This document shows, in pieces, positions 7,146-14,840 of a stretch of DNA of 36,583 nucleotides. Position 1 is the stretch's first letter, and each line of letters opens with the position of its first letter. The notes beneath the pieces were generated by a model, which saw only the letters and a list, made by a program, of their open reading frames with translations, searched no databases and had not been told where the DNA came from. The position numbers were made by a program, and so were the translations under genes. Source of the DNA: an uncultured bacterium (GTDB lineage Bacteria; Verrucomicrobiota; Kiritimatiellia; RFP12; UBA1067); NCBI GenBank assembly GCA_902800055.1, contig CADCCW010000019.1, positions 1 through 36,583 of the forward strand, read 5' to 3'.

Positions 7146-9046
7146 TTTTCGCTTTCCTTTCTGGTTTCGCCTGCCGGCGAGATGGGTTCTTCGGTTAGCT
7201 GGAAACGGGAAATCATGACACCGGTCGGGGCGAGCAGCTTGCGCACCACGCCAAGCCTCTCGTCGCTGAGTTCACAGGCAATCACGAACGAGTCGGCGTT
7301 GAGCTGGTTGACGATGTCCGGAGCCTGCGAAAGCGTACCCCAGACCTTCATCCCGCCGATGTAGTGGCCACGCAGCAGGATGTCGTCGTCGACGATGCCG
7401 ACGATGATGCGGCTGTTCTCCGCGGTGCGGCGCACGAGCTCGCGGCGGAACGCGCGATAGCGGAGCCCCGAGCCGTAGACCAGCACCCGCGAGACGTCCT
7501 TGCGGGCGACGAGCCGGCCGCAGTCGATCGCGTAGAAGAAGTCGCGCGCGACCATGCGAACCACCCTGACGGCGAGCAGACCGACGAACGTCAACAGCGC
7601 ATACCCCGCCGCGAAGGCAATGAACATTTCGTCGACGAGCGGATTGGCGATGTAGTACGACGCAACCGAGCCCGTAAGCGCGCCGGCCGCGCAGGCGAGG
7701 AAGAGCCGCATGTAGTTCGACGGCATCGCGCGCGACCAGACGGTGACGTAGGTGCGCATGAAGACAAGCCACGCAAATGACGCGGCGACATGGATCGACA
7801 GCACCACCCTCGCCCGGTCGAGGGTAAGCGGCAGCTGCAGCGCGGCACTGAGCGCAACAAACGCGAGCACCAGCACGGCGACGTCGCAGACCAGGTAGAG
7901 CGGCACCGCCAGCCGGGCGCGGCGGCGGCGGCTCGCAGTGTCGCGGGCGTGCGCGGCGCGGCTCAGGAGCATGCCCACGTCAAAAAACTCCACCCGCGCC
8001 ATGTCGCGGAAGACGATTACCGTGGTCACCGCAAAAGCGACGAGCCACAGCCCCGCCGCGCGCGACCGGAGCGAGGCCGCGACGAGTCCGAAGGCGACGA
8101 GCGCCATCGCAAGCGCGTAGAGCGTCCACGCCGCCTTGCGCTGGTTGAGGCCCATCGCCCTGAGGATGCGGTGGTGGACGTGGTCGGTGTCGGCGGAGGC
8201 TATCCCCGACGCGACCGGGAACTTGCGCAGCATCCGACGCACACTACGGCGGACGATCGCAAGCGCAGTGTCGAAGATCGGCACCCCCATCGCCAGAAGC
8301 GGCACCCCGACCGAGACGAGCAGCGAGTTCTGCACATGCGAACAAAGCGGCAGCACCGCAAGCATGTAGCCGATCAGCATCGAGCCGGAGTCGCCGAGGA
8401 ACACGCTGGCGGGGTTGTAGTTGTAGCGCAGGAACCCAAGCAGCCCGCCCGCCAGCGCCGCGTAGAAGGAGATCTGCGAGGTGCAGCGCAGGAAAAAGAG
8501 CCCGCCCCCCATGCCGATCACGGCGATCAGCGCCAGCCCGCTCGCGAGTCCGTCCAGCCCGTCGATGAGGTTAAACGCGTTCATCGCGCCGACGATCCAG
8601 AAAACGGTAAGTACGCAGTCCAGCGGCGCGGGGATGGAAGGCCAGAGGTCGGCGAAGCCGAGGTCCACCCAGAACCACACCAGAAGCCCGACCACGAACT
8701 GCCCGGCGAGCTTTGCGAGCGGGGAGAGCGACCACTTGTCGTCGGCAAGCCCGATGCCCATCGCCAGCGCCGCGACCGTACCGATCTTCCAGAACGTCGC
8801 CGACGGCAGCGATCCAAGCGGGGGGAGTCCGGTGACCGCCACGAATGCCGCGTAGGAGACGGCGACGCCGAGGAAGAGCGCCACCCCGCCGCCGCGTGGC
8901 ACTGGCGACTGGTTGATCCGGCGCCCGCCGGGGCGGTCCACCATCCCCAGCCGGCGGTTGATCTCGCGCACAATCGGCGTCAGCACGAGCGTGAGGGCGA
9001 ACGCGCCGAGGAACGGGACGATGTACGGCATGAACCTCACTATCAT
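7142..9046 (-). CDS. WecA/MraY-type sugar-phosphate transferase fused to CapD-like N-terminal module
   Basis: The protein has 634 residues, about twice the usual WecA length. Residues 1-345 form a multi-spanning polyprenyl-phosphate sugar-1-phosphate transferase with the full active-site set: PRGGG (50-54), GLADDK (99-104), NAFNLIDGLDGLASG (156-170), FLGDSGS (216-222) and the HVHHR segment (289-293). Such enzymes load GlcNAc-1-P or similar onto undecaprenyl phosphate to start a surface glycan. Residues about 380-500 add roughly four more membrane segments. Residues 518-612 resemble the Rossmann domain at the start of CapD/FlaA1/WbpM-type dehydratases (VLVYGSG, IVGIVDDD, GGMKVWG), but the dehydratase domain itself is absent. 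The start at 9046 is fixed by AAGGAGG eight bases upstream and a 4-base overlap with the epsI stop. An in-frame start at 9100 would leave a long arginine-rich tail and is unlikely. Confidence 0.85.
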   Translation of the reverse strand: MIVRFMPYIVPFLGAFALTLVLTPIVREINRRLGMVDRPGGRRINQSPVPRGGGVALFLGVAVSYAAFVAVTGLPPLGSLPSATFWKIGTVAALAMGIGLADDKWSLSPLAKLAGQFVVGLLVWFWVDLGFADLWPSIPAPLDCVLTVFWIVGAMNAFNLIDGLDGLASGLALIAVIGMGGGLFFLRCTSQISFYAALAGGLLGFLRYNYNPASVFLGDSGSMLIGYMLAVLPLCSHVQNSLLVSVGVPLLAMGVPIFDTALAIVRRSVRRMLRKFPVASGIASADTDHVHHRILRAMGLNQRKAAWTLYALAMALVAFGLVAASLRSRAAGLWLVAFAVTTVIVFRDMARVEFFDVGMLLSRAAHARDTASRRRRARLAVPLYLVCDVAVLVLAFVALSAALQLPLTLDRARVVLSIHVAASFAWLVFMRTYVTVWSRAMPSNYMRLFLACAAGALTGSVASYYIANPLVDEMFIAFAAGYALLTFVGLLAVRVVRMVARDFFYAIDCGRLVARKDVSRVLVYGSGLRYRAFRRELVRRTAENSRIIVGIVDDDILLRGHYIGGMKVWGTLSQAPDIVNQLNADSFVIACELSDERLGVVRKLLAPTGVMISRFQLTEEPISPAGETRKESEK

Positions 9047-9639
9047 TCCACTGCCTCCTTCAATGCGGCGAGAAACTCGCCGAACCTGTCTTCGTCGCAC
9101 CCGGTGGAGCTCACGGTCATCATCACCCAGCGGTCGATCCGGCCGCAGAACGACCGATCCCAGACATCGGTCATGATCCGCCGGACATGGGACGCGGTGC
9201 GCACCCCGCGCTGGTTGAAGAAGGTGTAGGCGAAGCGCATCGGCTCCGCCGCCGCGCCGCGCTCAACCCGGAGGAGCCGCCACGGCACGCCCGCGAACTC
9301 CGCCCCGTGCGGGTCGCGCATGAGGAAGCCCTGCGCCGGCAGGCAGAGTTCGGGACGGTGGATCGAGTTCTTGGTGCGGCCGCCGATGACGACGGTCACC
9401 ACGTGCCGCGCCCCGCCGGGGCCGAAGTAGACCCGCCGAAGGACGCGGGTGTCGCGCGGCAAAGCCCCCAGCTCGACCGCCGTCGCCTCCGACTCCTCGG
9501 AAACACATCCCTTCACCTCCCCGAGGCGCAGCTCGATGTCGGCAGCCGCCTCCGGCGCCGGCAACGAGGTCTGCACCGCCATCGTCGCCACCACCGACAC
9601 CGCGGCAAGGACCGGAATCGCCAGGCGCGGCAGGCTCAT
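9043..9639 (-). CDS. EpsI-family exosortase-associated protein
   Basis: The protein has 198 residues. An N-terminal membrane anchor or signal (SLPRLAIPVLAAVSVVATM) is followed by a periplasmic domain with the EpsI hallmark HRPELCLPAQGF and late blocks RFAYTFFNQRGVRT and WVMMTVS. EpsI domains occur beside, or fused to the C-terminus of, exosortases in bacteria that export extracellular polysaccharide and PEP-CTERM-like proteins. Their biochemical role is not settled. The ATG at 9639 overlaps the exosortase stop by four bases, and its own stop overlaps the WecA-like start by four bases, so the three genes form a translationally coupled block. The open frame extends upstream to 10164, but that part is an arginine-rich shadow of the exosortase gene. 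Confidence 0.88.
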   Translation of the reverse strand: MSLPRLAIPVLAAVSVVATMAVQTSLPAPEAAADIELRLGEVKGCVSEESEATAVELGALPRDTRVLRRVYFGPGGARHVVTVVIGGRTKNSIHRPELCLPAQGFLMRDPHGAEFAGVPWRLLRVERGAAAEPMRFAYTFFNQRGVRTASHVRRIMTDVWDRSFCGRIDRWVMMTVSSTGCDEDRFGEFLAALKEAVE

Positions 9640-10481
9640 TTCGCCCCCCCTCCCCGCAGCAGCTCGGCGCAGCCGACCATCATCGCGATGGCGACGATGA
9701 AGACGACGTAGCCGGAGTAGTCGTGGTAGAATCCGGTCGCGAATTCCGGCGAGCACCACAGCCCGACCGCGCAGATCAGCAGCACGCGCACGATGTTGCC
9801 GACAATGGCGATCGGCACCGCCAGCGCGAACAGCGCCGCGCGTCGCCACCAGCCGTCGAGCGTGAAATACCCGTAGCCGGCCGCCAGCGCGAGGAGCGCG
9901 AAGATCGACCTCAGCCCCGCACACGGCGAGGCGACGTCGATCGCGAAGCCGCCGGGGGCGGTAATGGTGGTACCGACGCGCGACACATCGGCGCCGACGC
10001 CGTCGAGAATCGCCGCGGCGAGGGCTGAGGCTATGAGCCGCAGGTGCACGGTCACGACGTCGAGGAAGGTGGCAAGCGGAATGCAGAAGAGCAGGAACGC
10101 CGCCGGAAAGGCGAGGCGCGCGGCGGTACGGCGACCATAGACCGCCCATGGAATGGTGGCGCAAAGCGCGGCAAAAGCGGCGATCTCCAACCGGATCTGC
10201 ACGCCGCGCACGCCGAGGAAGCCGACGAAAAGCGCCGCGAAAGTGGCGGCGAGCCCGGCAAGGCTCGGCTCTCCGAGCGAGGAGACTATCTCGCGGCGCT
10301 CGCGCCAGACCACATAAGCCGAAAACACCGGCACGTACCAGCCGAATGACATGTCTTCGAGCGGATCAGAGAAGACGACCGGCGCGTGGACGAAGATCAG
10401 TTCCCTAAAGCCGTAGACGAGCGAAAGGAGCGAAACGCCCAAAAGCGCCGCGCAAACCCTGTTCTCGCCTTTCGTGGTCAT
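9636..10481 (-). CDS. Exosortase (transpeptidase-like integral membrane protein)
   Basis: The protein has 281 residues and about eight hydrophobic membrane segments. The exosortase catalytic triad is present: Cys187 in ASPCAGLRS, Arg232 in IVGNIVRVLL, and His253 in FYHDYSGY. Exosortases process C-terminal sorting signals of the PEP-CTERM kind on secreted proteins, usually together with exopolysaccharide genes, and here EpsI and a WecA-type enzyme follow directly. No protein with a complete sorting tail is visible in this window, so substrates must be encoded elsewhere. The gene begins 15 bases after the Xer recombinase stop, with a GGGGGAA stretch upstream. I cannot assign a subtype (XrtA, XrtB and so on) by eye. 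Confidence 0.93.
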   Translation of the reverse strand: MTTKGENRVCAALLGVSLLSLVYGFRELIFVHAPVVFSDPLEDMSFGWYVPVFSAYVVWRERREIVSSLGEPSLAGLAATFAALFVGFLGVRGVQIRLEIAAFAALCATIPWAVYGRRTAARLAFPAAFLLFCIPLATFLDVVTVHLRLIASALAAAILDGVGADVSRVGTTITAPGGFAIDVASPCAGLRSIFALLALAAGYGYFTLDGWWRRAALFALAVPIAIVGNIVRVLLICAVGLWCSPEFATGFYHDYSGYVVFIVAIAMMVGCAELLRGGGAK

Positions 10482-10496
10482 CGTCGGATATTCCCC

Positions 10497-11447
10497 CTAT
10501 CCCCGCGGATGCGCGGCGGCGACCGCGTCCTTGAGCCGTTCCACCGAAACATGGGTGTAGACTTGCGTCGTCGAGAGCGACGCGTGGCCGAGCATTTCCT
10601 GGACGCTCCTTAAGTCCGCCCCGCCGTCCAGAAGATGCGTCGCGAAGCTGTGGCGAAGCTTGTGCGGGGTCAAGTCGGTCGGCAGCCCGGCCTCGGCGAG
10701 GTAGCGCTTCATCGTCCGCTGCGCCTCGCGAGGCGCGAGCCGAGCGCCGCGAGCAGACAAGAAGATCGGCTCGGCGCGTCCGACGAGCGACTGGTCGCGC
10801 GCCTCGAGCGCGGTCCGAAGCCGCCCGAGCGCCTCGCGAGCGGGACGCCCGAGGATCACCAGCCGGTCTTTCGAGCCCTTGCCGGTCACCACCATTGTGC
10901 CGCGCTCGAGGTCGGCGTCGCCCCAGTCCGCGCCGGTCATCTCGCTGATGCGGCAGCCCGTCGAGTAGAGTGCCTCGAAAAGCGCGGTGTCACGGAGCGC
11001 CGTCTCCTCGCCGATGGTGCCGGAGGCGCGGTCAATCGCCGGCTGCTCAAGGAACTTTGCCACCTCGGCGGGCGAGAGCGTCTTCGGCAAGGCGGGACGC
11101 GCCTTCGGCCCGCGCAGGTAGGAAAACGGGTTCGCCGCAACGACTCCCTCGCCCTGGAGATAGCGGTAGAAGGTACGCGCGGCGGCAAGCTTGCGGCGGA
11201 CCGACGAGGCCGCTTCGCCTCGCTTCGCGAGCTCCAGCAGGAACGCGCGCGCGCGCGTCTCGCCGAGTTCCGTCCATGGGAACGGCGGCTCCGCCGCCTC
11301 GCCCCAGGCCGAGGATGCGAGCTGGGCGAGGTCCAGCATGTATCCTGCGCGGGTGTTTGCGGAGGCGTTGCGCTCCGCAAGCAGGTATTCGGAAAACCGC
11401 TTCGCCAGCGGGTCGCCGTCCAGAAACCTATTCGATCTCGGAGGCAC
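10497..11447 (-). CDS. XerC/XerD-type tyrosine recombinase
   Basis: The protein has 316 residues, the usual Xer length. Xer recombinases resolve chromosome dimers at dif sites. An N-terminal SAM-like DNA-binding domain (about 12-105) is followed by a catalytic domain with all expected residues: Arg166 (STGCRISEM), Lys190 (TGKGSKDR), His262 and Arg265 (PHKLRHSFATHLL), His288 (LGHASLSTTQ) and nucleophile Tyr297 (VYTH). The chosen start is GTG at 11447, which overlaps the end of topA by 20 bases; a GGAGGGG run lies almost against it, so a slightly downstream start is possible. Its place between topA and exosortase inside a long operon argues for a housekeeping Xer rather than an integron or phage integrase. 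XerC versus XerD cannot be decided from one gene. Confidence 0.9.
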   Translation of the reverse strand: MPPRSNRFLDGDPLAKRFSEYLLAERNASANTRAGYMLDLAQLASSAWGEAAEPPFPWTELGETRARAFLLELAKRGEAASSVRRKLAAARTFYRYLQGEGVVAANPFSYLRGPKARPALPKTLSPAEVAKFLEQPAIDRASGTIGEETALRDTALFEALYSTGCRISEMTGADWGDADLERGTMVVTGKGSKDRLVILGRPAREALGRLRTALEARDQSLVGRAEPIFLSARGARLAPREAQRTMKRYLAEAGLPTDLTPHKLRHSFATHLLDGGADLRSVQEMLGHASLSTTQVYTHVSVERLKDAVAAAHPRG

Positions 11448-13968
11448 CCCTCCTGCCCCCCTTCATCTCGATCCCCAGCGCGTCCTTCTTCGCCTCGTAG
11501 TCCGGGATCTGGTCGCGGTACGCCTTCACCACCCGCTTAAGCGCGACGATCTGGCGGTCGGAAAGCGTGTGGCGGCGCGCGTACTGGGCGGTGAGCGAAT
11601 CGAAGAACGACTTGTCGTCGTAGACCCGCTTGCCGAAGCGGGTCGGCGAGCGGAACTCCTTGACCGACTTGAGCATCTCGAGCATCTCGCCGGCGGCGGC
11701 ATCGCTCGCCTTGGGCTCGACCGGGTCGGCGAACTCCGCCAGCTTGGTGCGCACCTCTTCCTCGTCGGGATGACCGTCGATCTTCTCGAGGATCGCGCGC
11801 GCGACGATGGAGAGCTGCTTGCGGGTGAGGCTCCTGCCGTGCTCCGCCTGCTCGCGCACCGAGGAAAGGAAGCGGTTGCCCTTCATTTCCGGCATGGTGT
11901 CCAGCTTGGAGAAGCAGTACTTCACCATCTCCTGGTCGGCGAAGGCCGTCACCGTCTTCTGCGGGGCAAGCGACACGGCGGCGAGGCGGGCGTCGCAGTC
12001 CGGAATCTGGTCGTGGTACCAGGAGGCCACGCGCACGAGCGACTGGAGCTGGCGCAGCGTGAGCGGCTTCGTGCCCTCCTCCGCCTGCGCCTTCACGCTC
12101 TCGACGAAGGCGCGGTCGTCGTAGATCCGCTTGCCCACCTTCTTCGCCGGCTTCCAGTCCTTCACCTGCGACAGCATCGCGAAGACCACGTCGAACTTGG
12201 TGCGGTCCGGCGGCGGCTCGGAGGCGTCGCTGATCTCCTTCAGGAGCCGCGCGTAGAAGTCGCTGAGCATGTCGTCCATCGCGACGCCCTTCTCCTCCAC
12301 CTGGTCGAGCTCGGCCTCCATCTTGGCGGTGTAGCCGACGGAGAAGAGGTCGTCCATCTTCTTCACCAGCCAGTCGCACACCAGGAAGCCGCGCTCCAGC
12401 GGCACCAGCTTGCGCTTCTCGTTCTTGGCGTACTCGCGCACCTTCAGCGTCTCGATCGTCGCCGCGTAGGTGGAAGGCCGCCCCACGCCGTTCTCCTCCA
12501 GCGCCTTGATGAGGCTCGCCTCGGAGTAGTGGGCCGGGCCCTTGGTCTGCTTCTCCTCCGAGAGCCAGCGCACCGCCTGCAGCGACTCGCCGGGCTGCAC
12601 CTGCGGCAGGTAGGCTACCTCGTCGGTGTCCTCGTCGTCCTCGCCGTCCTGCGTCTTCTTCTTGAGCGAGAGCTTCATCACCTTGAGGAAGCCCTCGAAC
12701 TCCACCACCGTCGCCGACGCGGTGAAGAGGTAGTCGTGGGCAAGGGCAGGCTTCACCGCCTTCAGCGAAATCGAGCGCACCGAAGTCCGGGCGTCGGCCA
12801 TCTGGGAGGCGACGAACCGCCGCCAGACGAGGTCGTAGAGCTTGAGCTCCTGCGCCTCGAGCGAGGACTGGCCGGGCGTGAGCCCGACCTGCGTGGGCCG
12901 GATCGCCTCGTGCGCCTCCTGCGCGGCGACGCTGTTCTTCGCCTTCGCCGCGTAGAAGTTGGGCTTCTCGGGGTAGAACTCGGGACCGAACTCGGCGACT
13001 ACGAACTCCTTCGCCGCGGCGCGCGCCTGCTCGGAGACGTTGACAGAGTCGGTGCGCATGTAGGTGATGAGGCCGCGCTCGTACAGCGCCTGCGCGAGCT
13101 TCATCGTGGTGCCGGGCGAGTAGCCGAGCACGCTCGAAGCCGCCTGCTGCAGGGTGGAGGTGGTGAACGGCGGCAGCGCGTGGCGCGCGCGCGGCTGGCT
13201 CTTTGCCTCGGCCACCTCGAGCTGCGCCCCGGCGAGATCGAGGAGAATGCCGTTGGCGGCGTCGCGCTCGCGCACGTCCGGCTTCTCACCGTCCAGCCGC
13301 GAAAGCCGCGCGGCGAAGGTCTTATCGTCGCCGTCCTTCTTCGCCTCCACGCCCATCAGGAAGTACGTCACCGGCTTGAACGCGTCGATCTCGCGCTGGC
13401 GCTCCACGAGCAGTCTCAGCGCCACCGACTGCACGCGCCCCGCCGAGAGCGTGCGGTTGTTGGGGCAGTTGATGTTCTTCCACAGCAGCGGCGAGATCCG
13501 GTAGCCGACGAGCCGGTCGAGGATGCGCCGCGCCTGCTGGGCGTCGACGAGCGGCATGTCGATGTCCCGCGGTGAACTTACCGCCTTCGTCACCGCGCTC
13601 TTGGTGATCTCGTTGTAGGTGACGCGGCGGAACGGCTTGTCGCCGGCGACGGGCGAAAGCACCTCCTTCAGGTGCCAGGCGATCGCCTCCCCCTCGCGGT
13701 CGGGATCGCTCGCGAGGTAGATCGAATCGGCCTTCTTCGCCGCCGCCTTCAGCTCGGCGACGACTTTGGCCTTGCCCTCCGGAACCTCGTACCGGGGAAC
13801 AAAGCTCCAGCGGCCTGGCCCCTTCTCCTCGATCCTGATCGCACCGTTCTCCTTCGGCAGGTCGCGGATATGCCCGACCGAACTCTTGACGACGAACGAC
13901 TCGCCAAGGTACTTGCCTATCGTCTTCGCCTTCGCCGGCGATTCCACTATCAGCAGCTTCTTCGACAT
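11428..13968 (-). CDS. topA: DNA topoisomerase I (type IA) with three novel C-terminal repeats
   Basis: The protein has 846 residues and relaxes negative supercoils. The TOPRIM domain has KLLIVESPAKAKTIGKYLG at the start and the acidic triad DPDREGE at 88-94. The active-site tyrosine is Tyr303 in GLITYMRTDS. The usual core continues to about residue 585 (GVGRPSTYA at 495-502, MEAELDQVEEK near 550). The expected CxxC zinc fingers are absent. In their place residues about 590-830 hold three related units, clearest at 611-656, 698-730 and 778-823, each with a core of the form F-x2-S-(V/L)-x2-Q followed by L-(T/S)-x-(R/K)-Q. The start at 13968 is set by the conserved N-terminus and a GAGGG ribosome site. 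The gene lies 43 bases after the rluB-like gene. Confidence 0.95.
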   Translation of the reverse strand: MSKKLLIVESPAKAKTIGKYLGESFVVKSSVGHIRDLPKENGAIRIEEKGPGRWSFVPRYEVPEGKAKVVAELKAAAKKADSIYLASDPDREGEAIAWHLKEVLSPVAGDKPFRRVTYNEITKSAVTKAVSSPRDIDMPLVDAQQARRILDRLVGYRISPLLWKNINCPNNRTLSAGRVQSVALRLLVERQREIDAFKPVTYFLMGVEAKKDGDDKTFAARLSRLDGEKPDVRERDAANGILLDLAGAQLEVAEAKSQPRARHALPPFTTSTLQQAASSVLGYSPGTTMKLAQALYERGLITYMRTDSVNVSEQARAAAKEFVVAEFGPEFYPEKPNFYAAKAKNSVAAQEAHEAIRPTQVGLTPGQSSLEAQELKLYDLVWRRFVASQMADARTSVRSISLKAVKPALAHDYLFTASATVVEFEGFLKVMKLSLKKKTQDGEDDEDTDEVAYLPQVQPGESLQAVRWLSEEKQTKGPAHYSEASLIKALEENGVGRPSTYAATIETLKVREYAKNEKRKLVPLERGFLVCDWLVKKMDDLFSVGYTAKMEAELDQVEEKGVAMDDMLSDFYARLLKEISDASEPPPDRTKFDVVFAMLSQVKDWKPAKKVGKRIYDDRAFVESVKAQAEEGTKPLTLRQLQSLVRVASWYHDQIPDCDARLAAVSLAPQKTVTAFADQEMVKYCFSKLDTMPEMKGNRFLSSVREQAEHGRSLTRKQLSIVARAILEKIDGHPDEEEVRTKLAEFADPVEPKASDAAAGEMLEMLKSVKEFRSPTRFGKRVYDDKSFFDSLTAQYARRHTLSDRQIVALKRVVKAYRDQIPDYEAKKDALGIEMKGGRRGASEIE

Positions 13969-14011
13969 GTTCCCTCTGTTTTTCCCTCTGCGGCCTGTAC
14001 CGCATTTCGTT

Positions 14012-14800
14012 TTACTGGTGGGGAATGATACACCCATCGCGCGTTTTTGTCAAGAGCGCCAGTTCGTCCGCGGCAAGGTCGCGCCATTCGCCAGGCCTGA
14101 GCTCCGGCGGCAGCCCGAGGCCGCCGATCGCCACCCGCTTCAGCGACAGGACGACGAGATGCGCCAGCGAGCACATCTTGCGGATCTGGCGCTTCCTGCC
14201 TTCGCCGAGGACGAACTTCAAGACCGCGGTGTTGTCCCGCCGAATCTCGACGACCTCGACCGGCACCGGGCGGATAACGTAGCCGTCGTCCATCTTCAGC
14301 GGCGAGCGCAACGTGGCGAGCTTCTCCTCGCTCCAGCGGCCAGCCACCTTCACGATGTACGTCTTCTCGTGGCCGAAGCGCGGATGGGTAAGGCGGTTGA
14401 CGAGCGCACCGTCGTTGGACATGACGAGCATTCCCTCGGAGTCGCGGTCGAGCCGCCCCGCCGGCACCAGCCGCTCCGGGACGCGCACGAGGTCCGCCAC
14501 CGTCCGCTCGCCGTTCGGGTCGCTCATCGTCGACACTACCCCCACTGGCTTGTAGAGGACGACGGTGCGATGGCGCTCCCGCCCGCCGACGCGGCGCCCG
14601 TGGACACGCACCACCGCACCCTCCGCCGGGCGCATCCCCGGCTCGCGCACGACGACGCCGTCGACCGTCACCGCGCCCGACTCCACCAGCTCCGCCGCGC
14701 CGCGCCGCGATGCCACTCCAGCGCGGGCGAGGATGTTCTGCAGCCGGTCAGGCTTCCCCCCGGAGAAACCGTCCTCCTCCTGTAATCTACTCTCTCTCAT
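14012..14800 (-). CDS. RsuA/RluB-family rRNA pseudouridine synthase
   Basis: The protein has 262 residues. An S4 RNA-binding domain (DRLQNILARAGVASRRGAAE, about 19-65) precedes the synthase domain with the catalytic aspartate in AGRLDRDSEGMLVMSNDG and the family blocks LYKPVGVVSTMSDP and GEGRKRQIRKMC. Members convert one uridine of 23S (RluB, RluE, RluF) or 16S (RsuA) rRNA to pseudouridine; this one looks most like RluB, but that is not certain. The ATG at 14800 is preferred over an upstream in-frame start at 14872, because TATAAT ends exactly six bases before it and would place +1 on the A of this ATG. The gene has no Shine-Dalgarno and heads a long operon. Confidence 0.88.
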   Translation of the reverse strand: MRESRLQEEDGFSGGKPDRLQNILARAGVASRRGAAELVESGAVTVDGVVVREPGMRPAEGAVVRVHGRRVGGRERHRTVVLYKPVGVVSTMSDPNGERTVADLVRVPERLVPAGRLDRDSEGMLVMSNDGALVNRLTHPRFGHEKTYIVKVAGRWSEEKLATLRSPLKMDDGYVIRPVPVEVVEIRRDNTAVLKFVLGEGRKRQIRKMCSLAHLVVLSLKRVAIGGLGLPPELRPGEWRDLAADELALLTKTRDGCIIPHQ

Positions 14801-14806
14801 GGCGGT

Positions 14807-14815
14807 ATTATACCA
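14807..14815 (-). promoter_or_regulatory. Extended -10 promoter of the rluB-topA-xer-exosortase unit
   Basis: The minus strand reads TGGTATAAT with the core at 14812-14807. Predicted +1 is 14800, which is the A of the start codon, making this the cleanest leaderless case in the window. No -35 box is visible. It lies 25 bases after the pyrB stop with no hairpin between. Confidence 0.75.
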
Positions 14816-14840
14816 TAAGCGAGCAACTTGCGTCCTAAAA

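Noticed and set aside
10497..11447. Tyrosine recombinase as a sign of a mobile element or integron
   Set aside because: It is embedded in a housekeeping operon, has Xer length and motifs, and no att repeats, attC sites or cargo are nearby.
11191..13575. Plus-strand open frame of 794 codons
   Set aside because: It is antisense to topA, whose catalytic motifs are intact; composition is shadow-like.
14025..14032. TGTATCAT as a separate promoter for topA
   Set aside because: Weak match without proper extended -10 spacing, lies over the end of the preceding gene, and topA is well placed for co-transcription.
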